64,000 nt of DNA from Allokutzneria oryzae (GCF_042429765.1 NZ_JBHLZU010000009.1:314206-378205), one strand, 5' to 3'. Positions 48,056 to 57,717 are shown, numbered from the stretch's first letter. Program-made: numbers and translations. The notes: generated by a model not told the origin, from the letters alone.

Positions 48056-50350
48056 ATGACGGGTATCTCCAGAAGGACCTTCCTCGGCGCTTCGGCGACC
48101 TTGGCCGTGGTCAGCTCCCCGACGACGTGGGCGACGGGGTGGGCGGCGCCGCACAGCGCCGCCGACGAGCACGAGCGGATCGTCGGCGACGCGGTGATGC
48201 GGTGGCGCCGCGTCCCGGACGGCTGGCAGAACGCCCCGTTCCTGGGCAACGGCTTTCTCGGCGCGCAGGTCTACCGCGACACGGCGGCCAACGTCCTCAA
48301 GATCATGCTCAACCACGGCGTGGTCCAGGACCAGCGGGTCCAGTGGGAGGCGGGCATCGGCCTGTCCCGGCTGCCGATCGGCTACCTGACCCTCACCACG
48401 GCGGGCGCGATCACCGCTGTGGACTGGCGGCTCGACCTGTGGAACGCCGAGCTGACCGGGACGATCACCACCACGCGCGGTGGCCTGACCTTCACCGCCC
48501 TGGTGCACAACGACCGCGACGTGCTGCTGGTGTCGCTGACCACGACGGCGGGTGAGGAGTCCGCGGCGTGGGGCTTCCAGCCGTTGCCGTCGCACACCAC
48601 CCGCAAGGTCCGGGTTCCCGCCGACTACACCGGCAACCCCGAGCCGACCACGGGCTCCACCGGCCGGATCGGCTACACCGAGCAGACCATGCACGCGGGT
48701 GGCGGCTACACCACCGCGTGGCAGGAGAAGCGCGTCGGCACCCGCCGCTTGCTGGTGGCGACGATCGCCTACGGCCACCCGGACTCCACCGGCCTCGACG
48801 AGGCGGTCACCACCGTCCGCCGCACCCTCGCGGCGAACCCCGACGTCCTGGTCGCCGCGCACCGCATGTGGTGGCACCGGTTCTACCGCCGCAGCTTCGT
48901 CTCGGTACCGGACAAGCTCGTCCAGCGGTTCTACTGGATCCAGCTCTACAAGATGGCGGCGGCGACGCGCGACAACGCGCCCGTGCTGGCGGAGTGGGGC
49001 CCGTGGTTCCCGGAGGTCGGCAACAGCTGGACCGCCGTGTGGTGGAACCTCAACGTCCAGGTCGCCTACCCGATGGTCAACGGCTCCAACCACCCGGAGC
49101 TGGACGCGGTCACCCCGACCTTCCGCCGCTACCACCGCAACCTCGAACAGTCGGTGCCGCCCGCGTACCGCGACGGCGAGACCTACGCGCTGTCCCACCC
49201 CGGCGACCGCACGCTCCGGCCGGGCGGGACGCGCTCGGTCGGAGTTCCGGGCACGAGCTCGAAGACCGACCAGACCGGCAACCTCATCTGGGGTCTGCAC
49301 AACGTCTGGCTGGCCTACCGGCACAGCATGGACGAACGGGTTCTCCGCGAGGTCCTGTTCCCCGTGCTGGCCAAGGCGGTCAACTTCTACCGCCACTTCC
49401 TCGTCGAGGGCTCCGACGGCTGTCTGCACCTGCCGTTGACGCGGTCCCCGGAGTACGCGGACGCGGCCGACTGCACCTACGACCTCTCGCTGATCCGGTG
49501 GGGCTGCCGGACGCTGATCGACACGGCGCTTCGCTTGCGGGTCAACGACTCCAGGCTGCCGGTGTGGCGCGACATCCTGACCCGGCTCGTCCCCTACCAC
49601 CGCACGGCGGACGGTGTGATCATCGGCGACGGGGTCCCGCTCGCTGAGTCGCACCGGCACTTCTCGCACCTGCTGTGGCTCTACCCGCTGCGAGAGTCCC
49701 TGTGGGACCGTCCCGCCGACCGCGCGCTGATGCGCACCAGCTACGACCACTGGTCGAGCATGCGGGTGAACTGGCACGGCTACAGCTTCGCCGCGGCGTC
49801 CACGATGTGCTCGTTGATGGACTCGCCGGAGGAGGCCCTGGCGAACCTCATGGGCTTCCTGGACGGCTCTGTGGTTCACGAGACCCAGCTGACCCCGAAC
49901 ACGATGTACCGCGAAGGCACCAACCTGGCGATCGAGAGCCCGCTGACGGCCGCCCAGTCGGTGCTGGACATGCTGGTGCAGAGCGGGGACGGCGTGGTGA
50001 AGGTGTTCCCGTCGGTCTCGCGCACGTGGCCGGAGGCATCGGTGGCCGCGCTGCGCACCCAGGGTGCGTTCCTTGTGGACGCCTCCCGCCGCGACGGTGC
50101 CACCGAGTGGGTGCGCGTGCACAGCGAAGCGGGTGAACCCCTGGTGCTGCAACACGGGATCCCCGGGGACTTCGACGTCCGCGACGACCACGGTCGCAGG
50201 CTCCCCTGGCGGGAGGTGAGCCCCGGCCGCGTCGCGATCCCCCTCCGCCGAGGCCAGGCGGCGGTGCTCACCCGCCGAGGCGCCCGCCCGGCCCGCACTC
50301 CCCGCGACGTGGCCGCCACCTCCGCTCCCCCGCCCTGGGGCCTGCCCTGA
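48056..50350 (+). CDS. Tat-exported GH95-like glycoside hydrolase
   Basis: The 764-residue protein opens with a twin-arginine signal (SRRTFLGASATLAVVSS, probable cut near residue 40). The N-terminal beta-sandwich (45-270) has APFLGNGFLGAQVYRDTAANVLKIMLNHG, and an (alpha/alpha)6 barrel follows with WNLNVQVAYPMVNGSNHPEL, HRHFSHLLWLYPL and ESPLTAAQSVLDMLVQSGDGVVKVFPSV. This layout and the last block are typical of the GH95 alpha-fucosidase group. It would release a sugar from extracellular glycans; fucose or galactose specificity is not shown. The family identity is moderate, so 'GH95-like' is used. Confidence 0.82.
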   Translation: MTGISRRTFLGASATLAVVSSPTTWATGWAAPHSAADEHERIVGDAVMRWRRVPDGWQNAPFLGNGFLGAQVYRDTAANVLKIMLNHGVVQDQRVQWEAGIGLSRLPIGYLTLTTAGAITAVDWRLDLWNAELTGTITTTRGGLTFTALVHNDRDVLLVSLTTTAGEESAAWGFQPLPSHTTRKVRVPADYTGNPEPTTGSTGRIGYTEQTMHAGGGYTTAWQEKRVGTRRLLVATIAYGHPDSTGLDEAVTTVRRTLAANPDVLVAAHRMWWHRFYRRSFVSVPDKLVQRFYWIQLYKMAAATRDNAPVLAEWGPWFPEVGNSWTAVWWNLNVQVAYPMVNGSNHPELDAVTPTFRRYHRNLEQSVPPAYRDGETYALSHPGDRTLRPGGTRSVGVPGTSSKTDQTGNLIWGLHNVWLAYRHSMDERVLREVLFPVLAKAVNFYRHFLVEGSDGCLHLPLTRSPEYADAADCTYDLSLIRWGCRTLIDTALRLRVNDSRLPVWRDILTRLVPYHRTADGVIIGDGVPLAESHRHFSHLLWLYPLRESLWDRPADRALMRTSYDHWSSMRVNWHGYSFAAASTMCSLMDSPEEALANLMGFLDGSVVHETQLTPNTMYREGTNLAIESPLTAAQSVLDMLVQSGDGVVKVFPSVSRTWPEASVAALRTQGAFLVDASRRDGATEWVRVHSEAGEPLVLQHGIPGDFDVRDDHGRRLPWREVSPGRVAIPLRRGQAAVLTRRGARPARTPRDVAATSAPPPWGLP

Positions 50351-50481
50351 CCTCGGAGTGTCCGTGATGGACAGTGCGGCCGAATGGGGTAGCGGCAGGG
50401 ACGCTCACCCGGAGGTGTTGATCTTGGCCAGAGCGGGAACACTAGTGGGGAAAGCACCCCGCATTAGGAGGACCACCGGCG

Positions 50482-51090
50482 ATGTCCCATCGCATGCTGG
50501 CAACGGCCATGCTCATCTCCACCGCACTGATCACCGCGTGCTCGTCGCCGGCGAAGCCCACGTCCACAGTGCCCAGCTCCGAGCAACCCCAGCCGGAGCC
50601 GACCGTCCACACCGGTGTCCTGGCCGCCCCCGGCGGCCCCGGCACCGCGTTCAGCTACAACCCCGCCGCCCCGGTGGGCGCGGAGCTGACGGTGAAGGTC
50701 ACCAACGCCGACACCTCGACCACGGTCGAGTTCGGCGCCAAGGGGCTCCAGCCCTCACGGGGCTACGCCGTGCACGCGCACACCAAGCCGTGCGGCGCGA
50801 CCGGCGCGGACGCGGGCCCGCACTACCAGAACACCATCGACCCGGCGGCGACGCCGGAGAAGGCCTCCGTCGATCCGGCATACGCCAACCCGCGCAACGA
50901 GTTCTGGCTGGACGTCCGCACCGACGCCCAGGGCGCGGGCACCTCGAAGACGACCGTGCCGTTCGTCTTCACCGACCGCGCACCGGCGTCGATCATCGTG
51001 CACGAGAAGGAGACCACCGCGACGCACCACGGCGAGGCCGGGACCGCGGGCGGCAGGCTGGCGTGCCTCACCGTCCCGTTCGAGCAGTAG
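50482..51090 (+). CDS. SodC-like (Cu,Zn superoxide dismutase family) lipoprotein
   Basis: The 202-residue protein has a lipoprotein signal with ITAC lipobox (Cys20). The mature domain keeps several SodC landmarks: GYAVHAHTKPC (two Cu-ligand histidines and the disulfide Cys), AGPHYQN, the Asp of FWLDV, IIVHEKE with a copper His and GGRLACLTV with the partner Cys. The electrostatic and zinc loops are shortened, so zinc binding and full activity are uncertain. AGGAGGA precedes ATG 50482. It would protect the envelope from superoxide, or act as a copper-site protein without dismutase activity. Confidence 0.82.
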   Translation: MSHRMLATAMLISTALITACSSPAKPTSTVPSSEQPQPEPTVHTGVLAAPGGPGTAFSYNPAAPVGAELTVKVTNADTSTTVEFGAKGLQPSRGYAVHAHTKPCGATGADAGPHYQNTIDPAATPEKASVDPAYANPRNEFWLDVRTDAQGAGTSKTTVPFVFTDRAPASIIVHEKETTATHHGEAGTAGGRLACLTVPFEQ

Positions 51091-51907
51091 CCAGCCAGCT
51101 CCGCACCAGGAACCCCTCAATGGAGTCCACAGTGGACGAGTAGTCGGCGCGGAGCTCGTCCGGGGTGAACCACTTCGCCTCGGCCAGCTCCGCGCCATCC
51201 ACGGTGAACTCCTCGGAGACGGCGCGGGCGCGGAAGCCGACCATCAGCCCCGCCGGGAACGGCCACGCCTGAGAAGCCTGGTAGCGCACGTCGTCCACCA
51301 CGACCCCGGCCTCCTCGAAGACCTCGCGCCGCACCGCGTCCTCCAGGCTCTCGCCGATCTCGACGAACCCGGCGAGCGTGCAGAAGCCACCCCTCGGCGG
51401 CCGTCCCAGCAGGGCCCGCTGAGCCGTTGGCGACTCCACCAACACGATCACCGCGGGCTCGATGCGGGGGAACAACAGCTTCGAGCAGTCCCGGCAGACC
51501 CGCAGGTGACCGCCTTCGCGGGAGTCGGTTCCGCCACCACAGGCACCGCAGAACCGCTGGTTCCGGTGCCAGTGCAGGATTCCGCGCGCGTAGGCGAGCG
51601 TCGCCGCCTCCTGCGCGCTGACCGAGCCGAACAGCCGCCGCACCTCGGCCACCTCGGTCGCCCCAACGGAACGCATCGCATCGCCCTCGTCCATAGTGGA
51701 CAGATCGGCGGCGAAGACGGCCGTGTCACCGTCGAGGCCGAGGAAGACCTCGACGTCCGCCCGCGTCTGGCGCGTCGCACCGAGCAGGCACTTGTCCCTC
51801 CACAGTGGAATCACGCGGGCCGACGCGCGCACCGAGTCGACCCACTCCCGGTCGCCTCGGCGGTCGGCGGCGCGGTCGAGCTCCAGTCCGCAGTAGGTGA
51901 GGGTCAT
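51068..51907 (-). CDS. nudC: NAD(+) diphosphatase (NudC-type Nudix hydrolase)
   Basis: The 279-residue enzyme hydrolyses NAD(H) to NMN(H) and AMP and can remove NAD caps from RNA. It has an N-terminal domain, a zinc ribbon (RFCGACGGGT and VCRDCSKLLFP) and the Nudix box GFVEIGESLEDAVRREVFEEAGV, followed by SQAWPFPAGLMVGF, the SQPWPFPxS motif of NudC. ATG 51907 overlaps the Lrp-gene stop (ATGA), so the two are co-translated. Its 3' end overlaps the SodC-like gene by 23 bases. It contains two copies of the TCCACWGTGGA palindrome. Confidence 0.92.
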   Translation of the reverse strand: MTLTYCGLELDRAADRRGDREWVDSVRASARVIPLWRDKCLLGATRQTRADVEVFLGLDGDTAVFAADLSTMDEGDAMRSVGATEVAEVRRLFGSVSAQEAATLAYARGILHWHRNQRFCGACGGGTDSREGGHLRVCRDCSKLLFPRIEPAVIVLVESPTAQRALLGRPPRGGFCTLAGFVEIGESLEDAVRREVFEEAGVVVDDVRYQASQAWPFPAGLMVGFRARAVSEEFTVDGAELAEAKWFTPDELRADYSSTVDSIEGFLVRSWLATARTGR

Positions 51908-52356
51908 CCCTGCTCCCGGGGGTCGAAGGCGCGCTCGAAGAAGGTCTCCAGCACCACGATCGTCTTGGTCGAGGTGACGCCGTCGATGTCGTGGATGCGC
52001 CGCAGCACCTTCTGCAGCTGCTCGTTGCTCTCCGCCCGGATCTTCACCAGCAGGGAGGCGGTCCCTGCGACGATGTGCGCCTGCTCGATCTCGGCGATCT
52101 CCGCCAGCGCGCGACCGACGACAGGCTCCCCCATCCACGCGTTCCCGTCGACCAGCGCGAACGCCGAGACCGGCCGGCCACAGGCGACGGGATCGACCTC
52201 GATGGTGGTGCGCCGGACGACACCGGCCTCGCGCAGTTTCCGAATCCGGTCGTGGGCCGCCGTCGTGGACAGTCCCACCGCCTTGCCGAGCGCGGCGAAG
52301 GGCCGCGTCGCGTCCTCCTGCAGCAACGCGAGGAGTTCCCGGTCAACGTGATCCAC
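51904..52356 (-). CDS. Lrp/AsnC-family transcriptional regulator
   Basis: The 150-residue regulator has an N-terminal helix-turn-helix (VDRELLALLQEDATRPFAALGKAVGLSTTAAHDRIRKLREAGVVRR) and a C-terminal RAM/ligand domain (VSAFALVDGNAW, AHIVAGTASLLVKIRAESNEQLQKVLRRI, TSTKTIVVLETFFERAF). Lrp proteins sense amino acids as octamers. It starts with GTG 52356 and is translationally coupled to nudC. The divergent neighbour is the FUSC-type gene, whose promoter region it shares. The ligand is unknown. Confidence 0.9.
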   Translation of the reverse strand: MDHVDRELLALLQEDATRPFAALGKAVGLSTTAAHDRIRKLREAGVVRRTTIEVDPVACGRPVSAFALVDGNAWMGEPVVGRALAEIAEIEQAHIVAGTASLLVKIRAESNEQLQKVLRRIHDIDGVTSTKTIVVLETFFERAFDPREQG

Positions 52357-52514
52357 CAGAACACCGTCCTTCAGATTCGAGTTCTGACCGAACCATAGTC
52401 CGCCGTATCAGCGAGAAGCCATATGAGGTTCAGCTCAGCGGGTCGGAGAGCGAAGGTCGTCGGCGAGTGCTCCATACTTCGGCGGAGTTCGAGAAGATCT
52501 TGGAGGACGATCCC

Positions 52515-54368
52515 GTGCCTGCTGCCCCTGCGAGTCGGTCCGGTGGCGTCCTGCGCGCGCTGACCCCGATCCTGCTGATCGTGGTGCTGGTCGCCGCGGT
52601 TGCCGGGCTCGGCTCGCTGCTCGGCCTCGGCCCCGCCGCGATGCTCGGCGCGCTGACGGCGATGTTCTGCCTGATGGCCGCGTTCGGCGGGGCGCTGTGG
52701 CCGGACCTGAAGCTGCTGGCGTGGTTCGCCCCCGCGGTCGTGGTCGCCGCGGCCGCGCCCAGGCTGCTCGCGCACGTCAGCGTGCCCGCGGCCATCGCGC
52801 TGGTGACCGTGGTGATCTTCGTGGCGTCGCTGCTGCCCGCGCTCGGCCCGCGCTTCGTCACCACCGCGCTCGGCCTGGGCATGGCGGCGCTGTTCGGCTA
52901 CACCTTCCAGCTCACCGGCTCCACCACCCCGTGGCAGATCCTCGCCGCGCCGGTGGTCGCCGTCGTCGTGACCGTCCTCGTGCGACTGCTCGCCGGGATG
53001 CGCGACCCCGACGGGCCGACCCGTGCCGCGGTCGCCAACCTGCTGACCACGGCCACGCTGACCGACCCCGAGAGCGCGGTCCACGCGTGGCGCTCCGACA
53101 ACCAGCGCCGCTGGCTCGGTCTCGTGCTCGACGCCACGCTGCGCTACCGCACGGCGAGCGCGGTGCTGAGCTCCCGCCCGGACGCCCGCGAAGTCCTCGA
53201 CGCGGCGAGTGAGGAGGCGAGGTCACTGGCCGAGGCGATCAAGGCGAAGGAGACGCCGACCGATCTCGTTGTGCCGCAACGCCCCTCGCTGCTCAAGAAC
53301 CTTCCCGGCAGCACCGGCCGCCTGGTGACGCGCATGCACGAGGCACTGGACAGCGTGCACGCCGCGCTGGCCGACCGCGACCGGACGCCGGTGTCCTGGC
53401 GCAAGCTCGGCAACGGCTACCTCGCCGACGCCCTGGCGGGCGCGATCAGCTGGCGCTCAGCGCAGTTCCGGCACGCGCTGCGGTGCGCGCTCGGCATCCT
53501 GGTCGCGCTGACCCTCGCCACCCAACGGCCGGACGACCCGTTGATGACCTCGTTCCTGATGGCCGTTTTCCTGATCACGCAGCCGGATTGGCGGGCGAGC
53601 GCGACGCGGGCGTGGGAGCGTACGGCGGGGTCGGTGATCGGCGCGGTGGCGATGTTCGCGGTGCTCGCGCTCGCCCCGGACGACCTGCTGCTGCCGATCG
53701 GCCTGCTCGCCCTGGTGGTCGGCTTCGCGTTCCAGAAGTCGCAGCCCATCGTCTTCAACGCGTGCACCGTCCTGATGCTCGTCGGCATGTACGCCTCCAC
53801 CAAGCACCTCGACCCGACGTCGGTGCTCGTGGAGTACCTGGTGCTGACCGTGCTCGCCGCCGCGATCGGCCTGCTGTTCGGCTTCGCGGTCGTGCCGGGG
53901 ACCCGCCAGCCCACGCCAGCTGAACGAGTCACCGAAGCGGTGAACGCGGTGCGCTCCAGCCTGATCGCGTTCACCACCAACACCGCGGCGGCGCACGGAG
54001 ACCGCACCGTCCGCCGAGGTAGGCGGGAGCTGGTCCGCCGCATCAACGACGTCCTGAACCCGCCGACCGTCGGCCGCCGAGCCTCGGAGCCGGAGCGCGC
54101 CGCGGTCACCAAGGCCGGGGAGGCCCTCGCAGGTCTGCTCAGCGGCATCGCGGGTCTGCTGGTGCACCGCTCGGCGGTGCCGGAGACCGAGGAGACCACC
54201 CGCGACGCGTTGAGCGCGCTGGCGGCCTCGCTGGAGTCCGAGGACGACAACGAGAGCGAGCGCTTCGCGGAGCTGATCGACGCCGCCGACCCCGAACAAC
54301 GGCTGCTCTTCGACGCGATGGCCGCCGACCTGGTCCGCCTCCGCGAAGCCCAACACTCCCTCTCCTAG
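52515..54368 (+). CDS. FUSC-family (aromatic-acid exporter-like) membrane protein
   Basis: The 617-residue protein has two blocks of about six membrane helices (residues 15-165 and 330-450), each followed by a cytoplasmic helical region, the duplicated layout of FUSC/YccS/AaeB proteins. RHALRCALGILVALTLATQRPDDPLMTSFLMAVFLITQPDW begins the second block. Members export aromatic acids or similar compounds; the substrate here is unknown. GTG 52515 has GGAGGAC six bases upstream; GTG 52467 is a longer alternative. It is divergent from the Lrp-nudC operon. An A-family palindrome lies 88 bases after its stop. Confidence 0.82.
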   Translation: MPAAPASRSGGVLRALTPILLIVVLVAAVAGLGSLLGLGPAAMLGALTAMFCLMAAFGGALWPDLKLLAWFAPAVVVAAAAPRLLAHVSVPAAIALVTVVIFVASLLPALGPRFVTTALGLGMAALFGYTFQLTGSTTPWQILAAPVVAVVVTVLVRLLAGMRDPDGPTRAAVANLLTTATLTDPESAVHAWRSDNQRRWLGLVLDATLRYRTASAVLSSRPDAREVLDAASEEARSLAEAIKAKETPTDLVVPQRPSLLKNLPGSTGRLVTRMHEALDSVHAALADRDRTPVSWRKLGNGYLADALAGAISWRSAQFRHALRCALGILVALTLATQRPDDPLMTSFLMAVFLITQPDWRASATRAWERTAGSVIGAVAMFAVLALAPDDLLLPIGLLALVVGFAFQKSQPIVFNACTVLMLVGMYASTKHLDPTSVLVEYLVLTVLAAAIGLLFGFAVVPGTRQPTPAERVTEAVNAVRSSLIAFTTNTAAAHGDRTVRRGRRELVRRINDVLNPPTVGRRASEPERAAVTKAGEALAGLLSGIAGLLVHRSAVPETEETTRDALSALAASLESEDDNESERFAELIDAADPEQRLLFDAMAADLVRLREAQHSLS

Positions 54369-54456
54369 CGCCTGTCCCGCAAGTCGTCCCGACGCCCCGA
54401 GGCGATGCCACCCCCGCACCCCCGTGCACGCATGGACTGGCTGGCGTGGTCGAGGT

Positions 54457-54525
54457 TTTCACGTTTTGGAAACTTAACGCGCAAAAGAGCGCTCTCATTT
54501 CGCGCCAAGGCTCCAAAACGCGAAA
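54457..54525 (-). repeat. A-family palindromic element, copy A3 (69 nt, inverted orientation)
   Basis: The arms TTTCACGTTTTGG (54457-54469) and 54513-54525 are mirrored with one mismatch. Read on the minus strand, the core GCGAAATGAGAGCGCTC aligns with A2, and the length is again 69 nt. It lies 53 bases from palindrome B3. Confidence 0.85.
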
Positions 54526-54578
54526 TGAGGGCACCAGACGCCCCAAGGCGACACCACCCCGCGCAACACACGACCTAG

Positions 54579-54640
54579 GCCATTCGCGGGCTTATGGACG
54601 TCCAGCAGCGCGCGAAAGCGTCCATAAGCCCGCGAATGGC
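54579..54640. repeat. B-family palindromic element, copy B3 (62 nt)
   Basis: 22-bp perfect arms (54579-54600, 54619-54640) and an 18-nt loop. It lies seven bases beyond the stop codon of the minus-strand amidohydrolase gene. Confidence 0.92.
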
Positions 54641-54647
54641 GGGAGTA

Positions 54648-55862
54648 CTAGATGGGGGTGCCGGACTGGATGACGGTGCGGAGGTGTTTGTGGGGTTCGG
54701 CCAGGGCGGAGATGTCGTCGATGGGGTTGCGGTCCAGCACGAGGAGGTCGGCGTGTGCGCCCACGCGCAGTGTGCCGATCTCCCCTGCCAGCCCCAGCAG
54801 CTCCGCCGCCGTGCTCGTCGCGGACCGGATGACGTCCACAGTGGACAGCACTTCGGCGCGCAGGGAGAACTCCCGGCTCTGGTGCCGGTGCATCCCGCCG
54901 AGCAGGTCGCTGCCGTAGACGATCCGCACGCCGCCGCGCGCCGCTCTGTCCATAGCGGACAGTCCGGCGTCGAGCACCGCGTCGACCTTGCGCCAGTTGT
55001 CGGGGGTGAGGCCGAACTCCATGCCCTCGTGCTTCAACGCCCAGTACGTGATCAACGTCGGCACGAGGAACGCCTGGTGCTCAACGAAGAGCTCGACACT
55101 GCGGTCGTCGAGCAGGTTGCCGTGCTCGATCGAGCGCACCCCGGCTTCCAGCGCCCGGTTGACCGCACGCGCGGTGTAGGCGTGCGCGGCGACATAGCGG
55201 TTGGCCGCCTCGGCCTCCTGCACGATCGCGCGCAGCTCCTCCATCGAGTACTGCGTGGAGTCGATGCGGTCGGTCGGCGATGCGACACCGCCGGAGGCCA
55301 TGACCTTGATGTGGTGCGCGCCCTTGCGCAGCTCATCACGCGCGGCGAGCCGGACCTCGTCCACACCGTCGGCGACCCGTCCGAGACCGGCGCAGCACGA
55401 GTGCCCGTCGCGCACCTGGGTGCCGCGGCCACGGGAGTCACCGTGCCCGCCGGTCTGGCTCAAAGCCTTGCCGCAGAACAGAACCCGTGGCCCGCTCAGC
55501 AGCCCTTCAGCCTGTGCGTCGGCGATCCCGTAGTCCGCGCCGGAGGCGTCGCGCACGGTGGTGAACCCGCGCTCCAGCATGCCGCGCATGATCCGCCCGG
55601 CGTGCGCGGTCACGTACGACGGGCTCCACCCCACCATCGCGGCGAGGTCACCGGTCGCGGCGGTGACGTGCACGTGCGCGTCCACCAAGCCCGGCATCAC
55701 CACGGCTCCCGCGACGTCCAGCACGCGGGCTCCCTCCGGAGCGCGGACGCCACGACCGGTCTCGGCGATCCGGCCGTCGACCGCGAGCAGGTCGCCCTCG
55801 GAGCACTCACCGGTCTCCGGTTCCAGCAGGACCGCGTTCTTCAACAGCACCGGAGTGCTCAT
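54648..55862 (-). CDS. Amidohydrolase-family metal-dependent hydrolase
   Basis: The 404-residue cytoplasmic enzyme has the amidohydrolase barrel motifs: MPGLVDAHVHV (HxH), HHIKVMASGGV (Lys bridging the metals), YVAAHAYTARAVNRAL (His), SIEHGNLLDD (His) and IVYGSDLLGGM (Asp). This is the prolidase/imidazolonepropionase-like branch that cleaves cyclic or N-acyl amides or dipeptides. ATG 55862 overlaps the GAF-gene stop (ATGA). With the MFS importer it suggests uptake and hydrolysis of an external amide-like nutrient. Confidence 0.88.
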   Translation of the reverse strand: MSTPVLLKNAVLLEPETGECSEGDLLAVDGRIAETGRGVRAPEGARVLDVAGAVVMPGLVDAHVHVTAATGDLAAMVGWSPSYVTAHAGRIMRGMLERGFTTVRDASGADYGIADAQAEGLLSGPRVLFCGKALSQTGGHGDSRGRGTQVRDGHSCCAGLGRVADGVDEVRLAARDELRKGAHHIKVMASGGVASPTDRIDSTQYSMEELRAIVQEAEAANRYVAAHAYTARAVNRALEAGVRSIEHGNLLDDRSVELFVEHQAFLVPTLITYWALKHEGMEFGLTPDNWRKVDAVLDAGLSAMDRAARGGVRIVYGSDLLGGMHRHQSREFSLRAEVLSTVDVIRSATSTAAELLGLAGEIGTLRVGAHADLLVLDRNPIDDISALAEPHKHLRTVIQSGTPI

Positions 55863-56320
55863 GCGTTTCGCCTTTCCAGCTTGTGCACCAACGCTTCCAC
55901 CGCGGGCACGGCCGCGGGGACCAGCAGTTCCGCCCGTCGCACCGAGTCCTCGTCGTAGGCACCCTCCGCGTCGAGCAGGTTGATCACGCCGACCACCCTG
56001 CCGTCCACCCGTACCGGCAGGTTGATCACGGCGCCGCAACCGAGGCGGTCTATCACCACGTGGTCGGCGAACACCTCGCGCACGGCCTTGCGGTCCACAC
56101 CGAGGTAGGGCTTCCCCTTCGCGATGCACGTCGCCAGCCACCCCGCGGCGACCTGAACCGACTTCTCACCGCCGACCGGGTACTGGGCGGGGTGGCTGGT
56201 GTGCACGCGGTGCAGCACCCGGCGCCCCGGCAGCCACGCCAGCACCGTGAACAACCGCACCCCCACCTCGGCGCGGAAGTCGTTCTCCAACTCGGCGAGC
56301 ACACGTTTGGGCGAGGTCAT
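55859..56320 (-). CDS. GAF-domain protein
   Basis: The 153-residue protein is a single GAF domain: FTVLAWLPGRRVLHRVHTSHPAQYPVGG, GWLATCIAKGKPYLG, FADHVVIDRLGCGAVINLPVRVDGRVVGVINLLDAEGAYDE. GAF domains bind small ligands or cofactors. Stand-alone members within amidohydrolase operons are known, but their role is unclear. The gene is joined by ATGA overlaps at both ends to the MFS and amidohydrolase genes, implying a tightly linked function, perhaps sensing or modulating the pathway. Confidence 0.85.
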   Translation of the reverse strand: MTSPKRVLAELENDFRAEVGVRLFTVLAWLPGRRVLHRVHTSHPAQYPVGGEKSVQVAAGWLATCIAKGKPYLGVDRKAVREVFADHVVIDRLGCGAVINLPVRVDGRVVGVINLLDAEGAYDEDSVRRAELLVPAAVPAVEALVHKLERRNA

Positions 56321-57717
56321 GACGAACGCTCCTCTGTGTTGGCGCTCGACTCCGCAAGCGAGTCCTCGGTCAGCTCCTCAAGGGATCGTCCCGCCGTGGA
56401 AAGCCCGAACACCAGCACGGCGAGCACACCGACCACCAGCACCGTGGTGGTCATGCCGAACACCCCGGCGAAGCCCCAGGTGGCGGCGAAGAACCCGATG
56501 ATCGACGGCGCGAGGATGCTGCCGACGCGGCCGAAGGCGCTGGACAGGCCGGTACCGCTGGCGCGGACCCAGGTCGGGAACACCTCGGGCGTGTAGGAGT
56601 AGAGCCCCGCGTAGGTGCCGTTGAGGAAGAACGACAGCACAGCCCCGGAAACCATGATCATCACCGGGTCGGTCATCTGGCTCAGCCAGAACGCGCTGAC
56701 CGCCGAACCCGCGAGGTAGAGCGCGATGGTGTTCTTGCGGTCCAGCCGCTCACCCAGCCACGCCGCGGAGAAGTAGCCGGGCACCTGCGCCAGGTAGATC
56801 ACGATGGAGAACTCGAAGCTCTTGGTGACGGTGATCCCCTGCTGGATCAACAAGGTCGGGATCCAGGAGAAGAAGCCGTAGTAGGAGAAGGTGATCACGA
56901 ACCAGAGCAGCCAGGTGATCGCGGTCCGCCGCGCCATCGCCCCGCTCCACAGGAAGCGCAACGCGGAGCCGAGCCCGACCTTCGGCACGGGCCGCACGGC
57001 GAGCTGCTCCTCCACCGGCGGCACCGGGGGCAGCGGGCGGCCGATCGCCCGTTCGGTCTCGCGCTCGAAGGCGGCGACCACGCGCTCGGCCTCCTCGGCC
57101 CGGCCGTTGGCGAGCAGGAAGCGCGGCGACTCGGGCAGGGAACGCCGCCACCACAGCAACATCAGCACGGGAAGCGCGGTCAGCACCTGGGCCCAGCGCC
57201 AGCCGTTGTCCATGGTCGGCACGACGAAGCGGCCGATCAGCGCGGCGCCGACGAAGCCGAAGGAGAAGAACCCGGCGAGCGCGCCGACGAACCAGCCGCG
57301 CCGCGCGGGCGGGACGAACTCGGACAGGAACGGCGCGATGATGGCGCTCTCCGCGCCGGTGCCCACGCCCGCGAGCACCCGGGCGACCAGGAACAGCTCG
57401 AAGCTCGGCGCCCCCGCCGCGACCAGGGTGAACACGCAGTAGAAGGCGAGCGCGCCCATCATCACCCAGCGCCGCCCGAAGCGGTCGCCGAGGATGCCTG
57501 CCAGCGTGGCGCCGAAGAGGAAGCCGAACGGCGTCGCCGAGCCGATCAGGCCGAGCTGCGCGTTCGACAGGCCCCACTCGGCCTGGACGCTGGGCAGCAG
57601 GAACGCGACAACGGCCGCGTCCATCCCGTCGAAGGTGTAGCCGAGGCCGCCGATCATCAGCAGCCGGTGGTGCGGTCGGGACAGGGGTAAGCGATCCAGT
57701 CGGGCGAGCAACGACAT
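56317..57717 (-). CDS. MFS transporter (sugar-porter/AAHS-like)
   Basis: The 466-residue protein has twelve membrane helices. GYTFDGMDAAVVAFLLPSVQ, the conserved loop GDRFGRRWVMMGALAFY after helix 2, ESAIIAPFLSEFVPPARRGWF in helix 4-5 and PEVFPTWVRASGTGLSSAFGRVGSI are typical of aromatic-acid:H+ symporters and niacin/sugar-type MFS importers. It probably imports the substrate of the downstream amidohydrolase. ATG 57717 follows GGAGCGCC. It is the first gene of the operon, divergent from the RpiR-type regulator. Confidence 0.88.
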   Translation of the reverse strand: MSLLARLDRLPLSRPHHRLLMIGGLGYTFDGMDAAVVAFLLPSVQAEWGLSNAQLGLIGSATPFGFLFGATLAGILGDRFGRRWVMMGALAFYCVFTLVAAGAPSFELFLVARVLAGVGTGAESAIIAPFLSEFVPPARRGWFVGALAGFFSFGFVGAALIGRFVVPTMDNGWRWAQVLTALPVLMLLWWRRSLPESPRFLLANGRAEEAERVVAAFERETERAIGRPLPPVPPVEEQLAVRPVPKVGLGSALRFLWSGAMARRTAITWLLWFVITFSYYGFFSWIPTLLIQQGITVTKSFEFSIVIYLAQVPGYFSAAWLGERLDRKNTIALYLAGSAVSAFWLSQMTDPVMIMVSGAVLSFFLNGTYAGLYSYTPEVFPTWVRASGTGLSSAFGRVGSILAPSIIGFFAATWGFAGVFGMTTTVLVVGVLAVLVFGLSTAGRSLEELTEDSLAESSANTEERSS

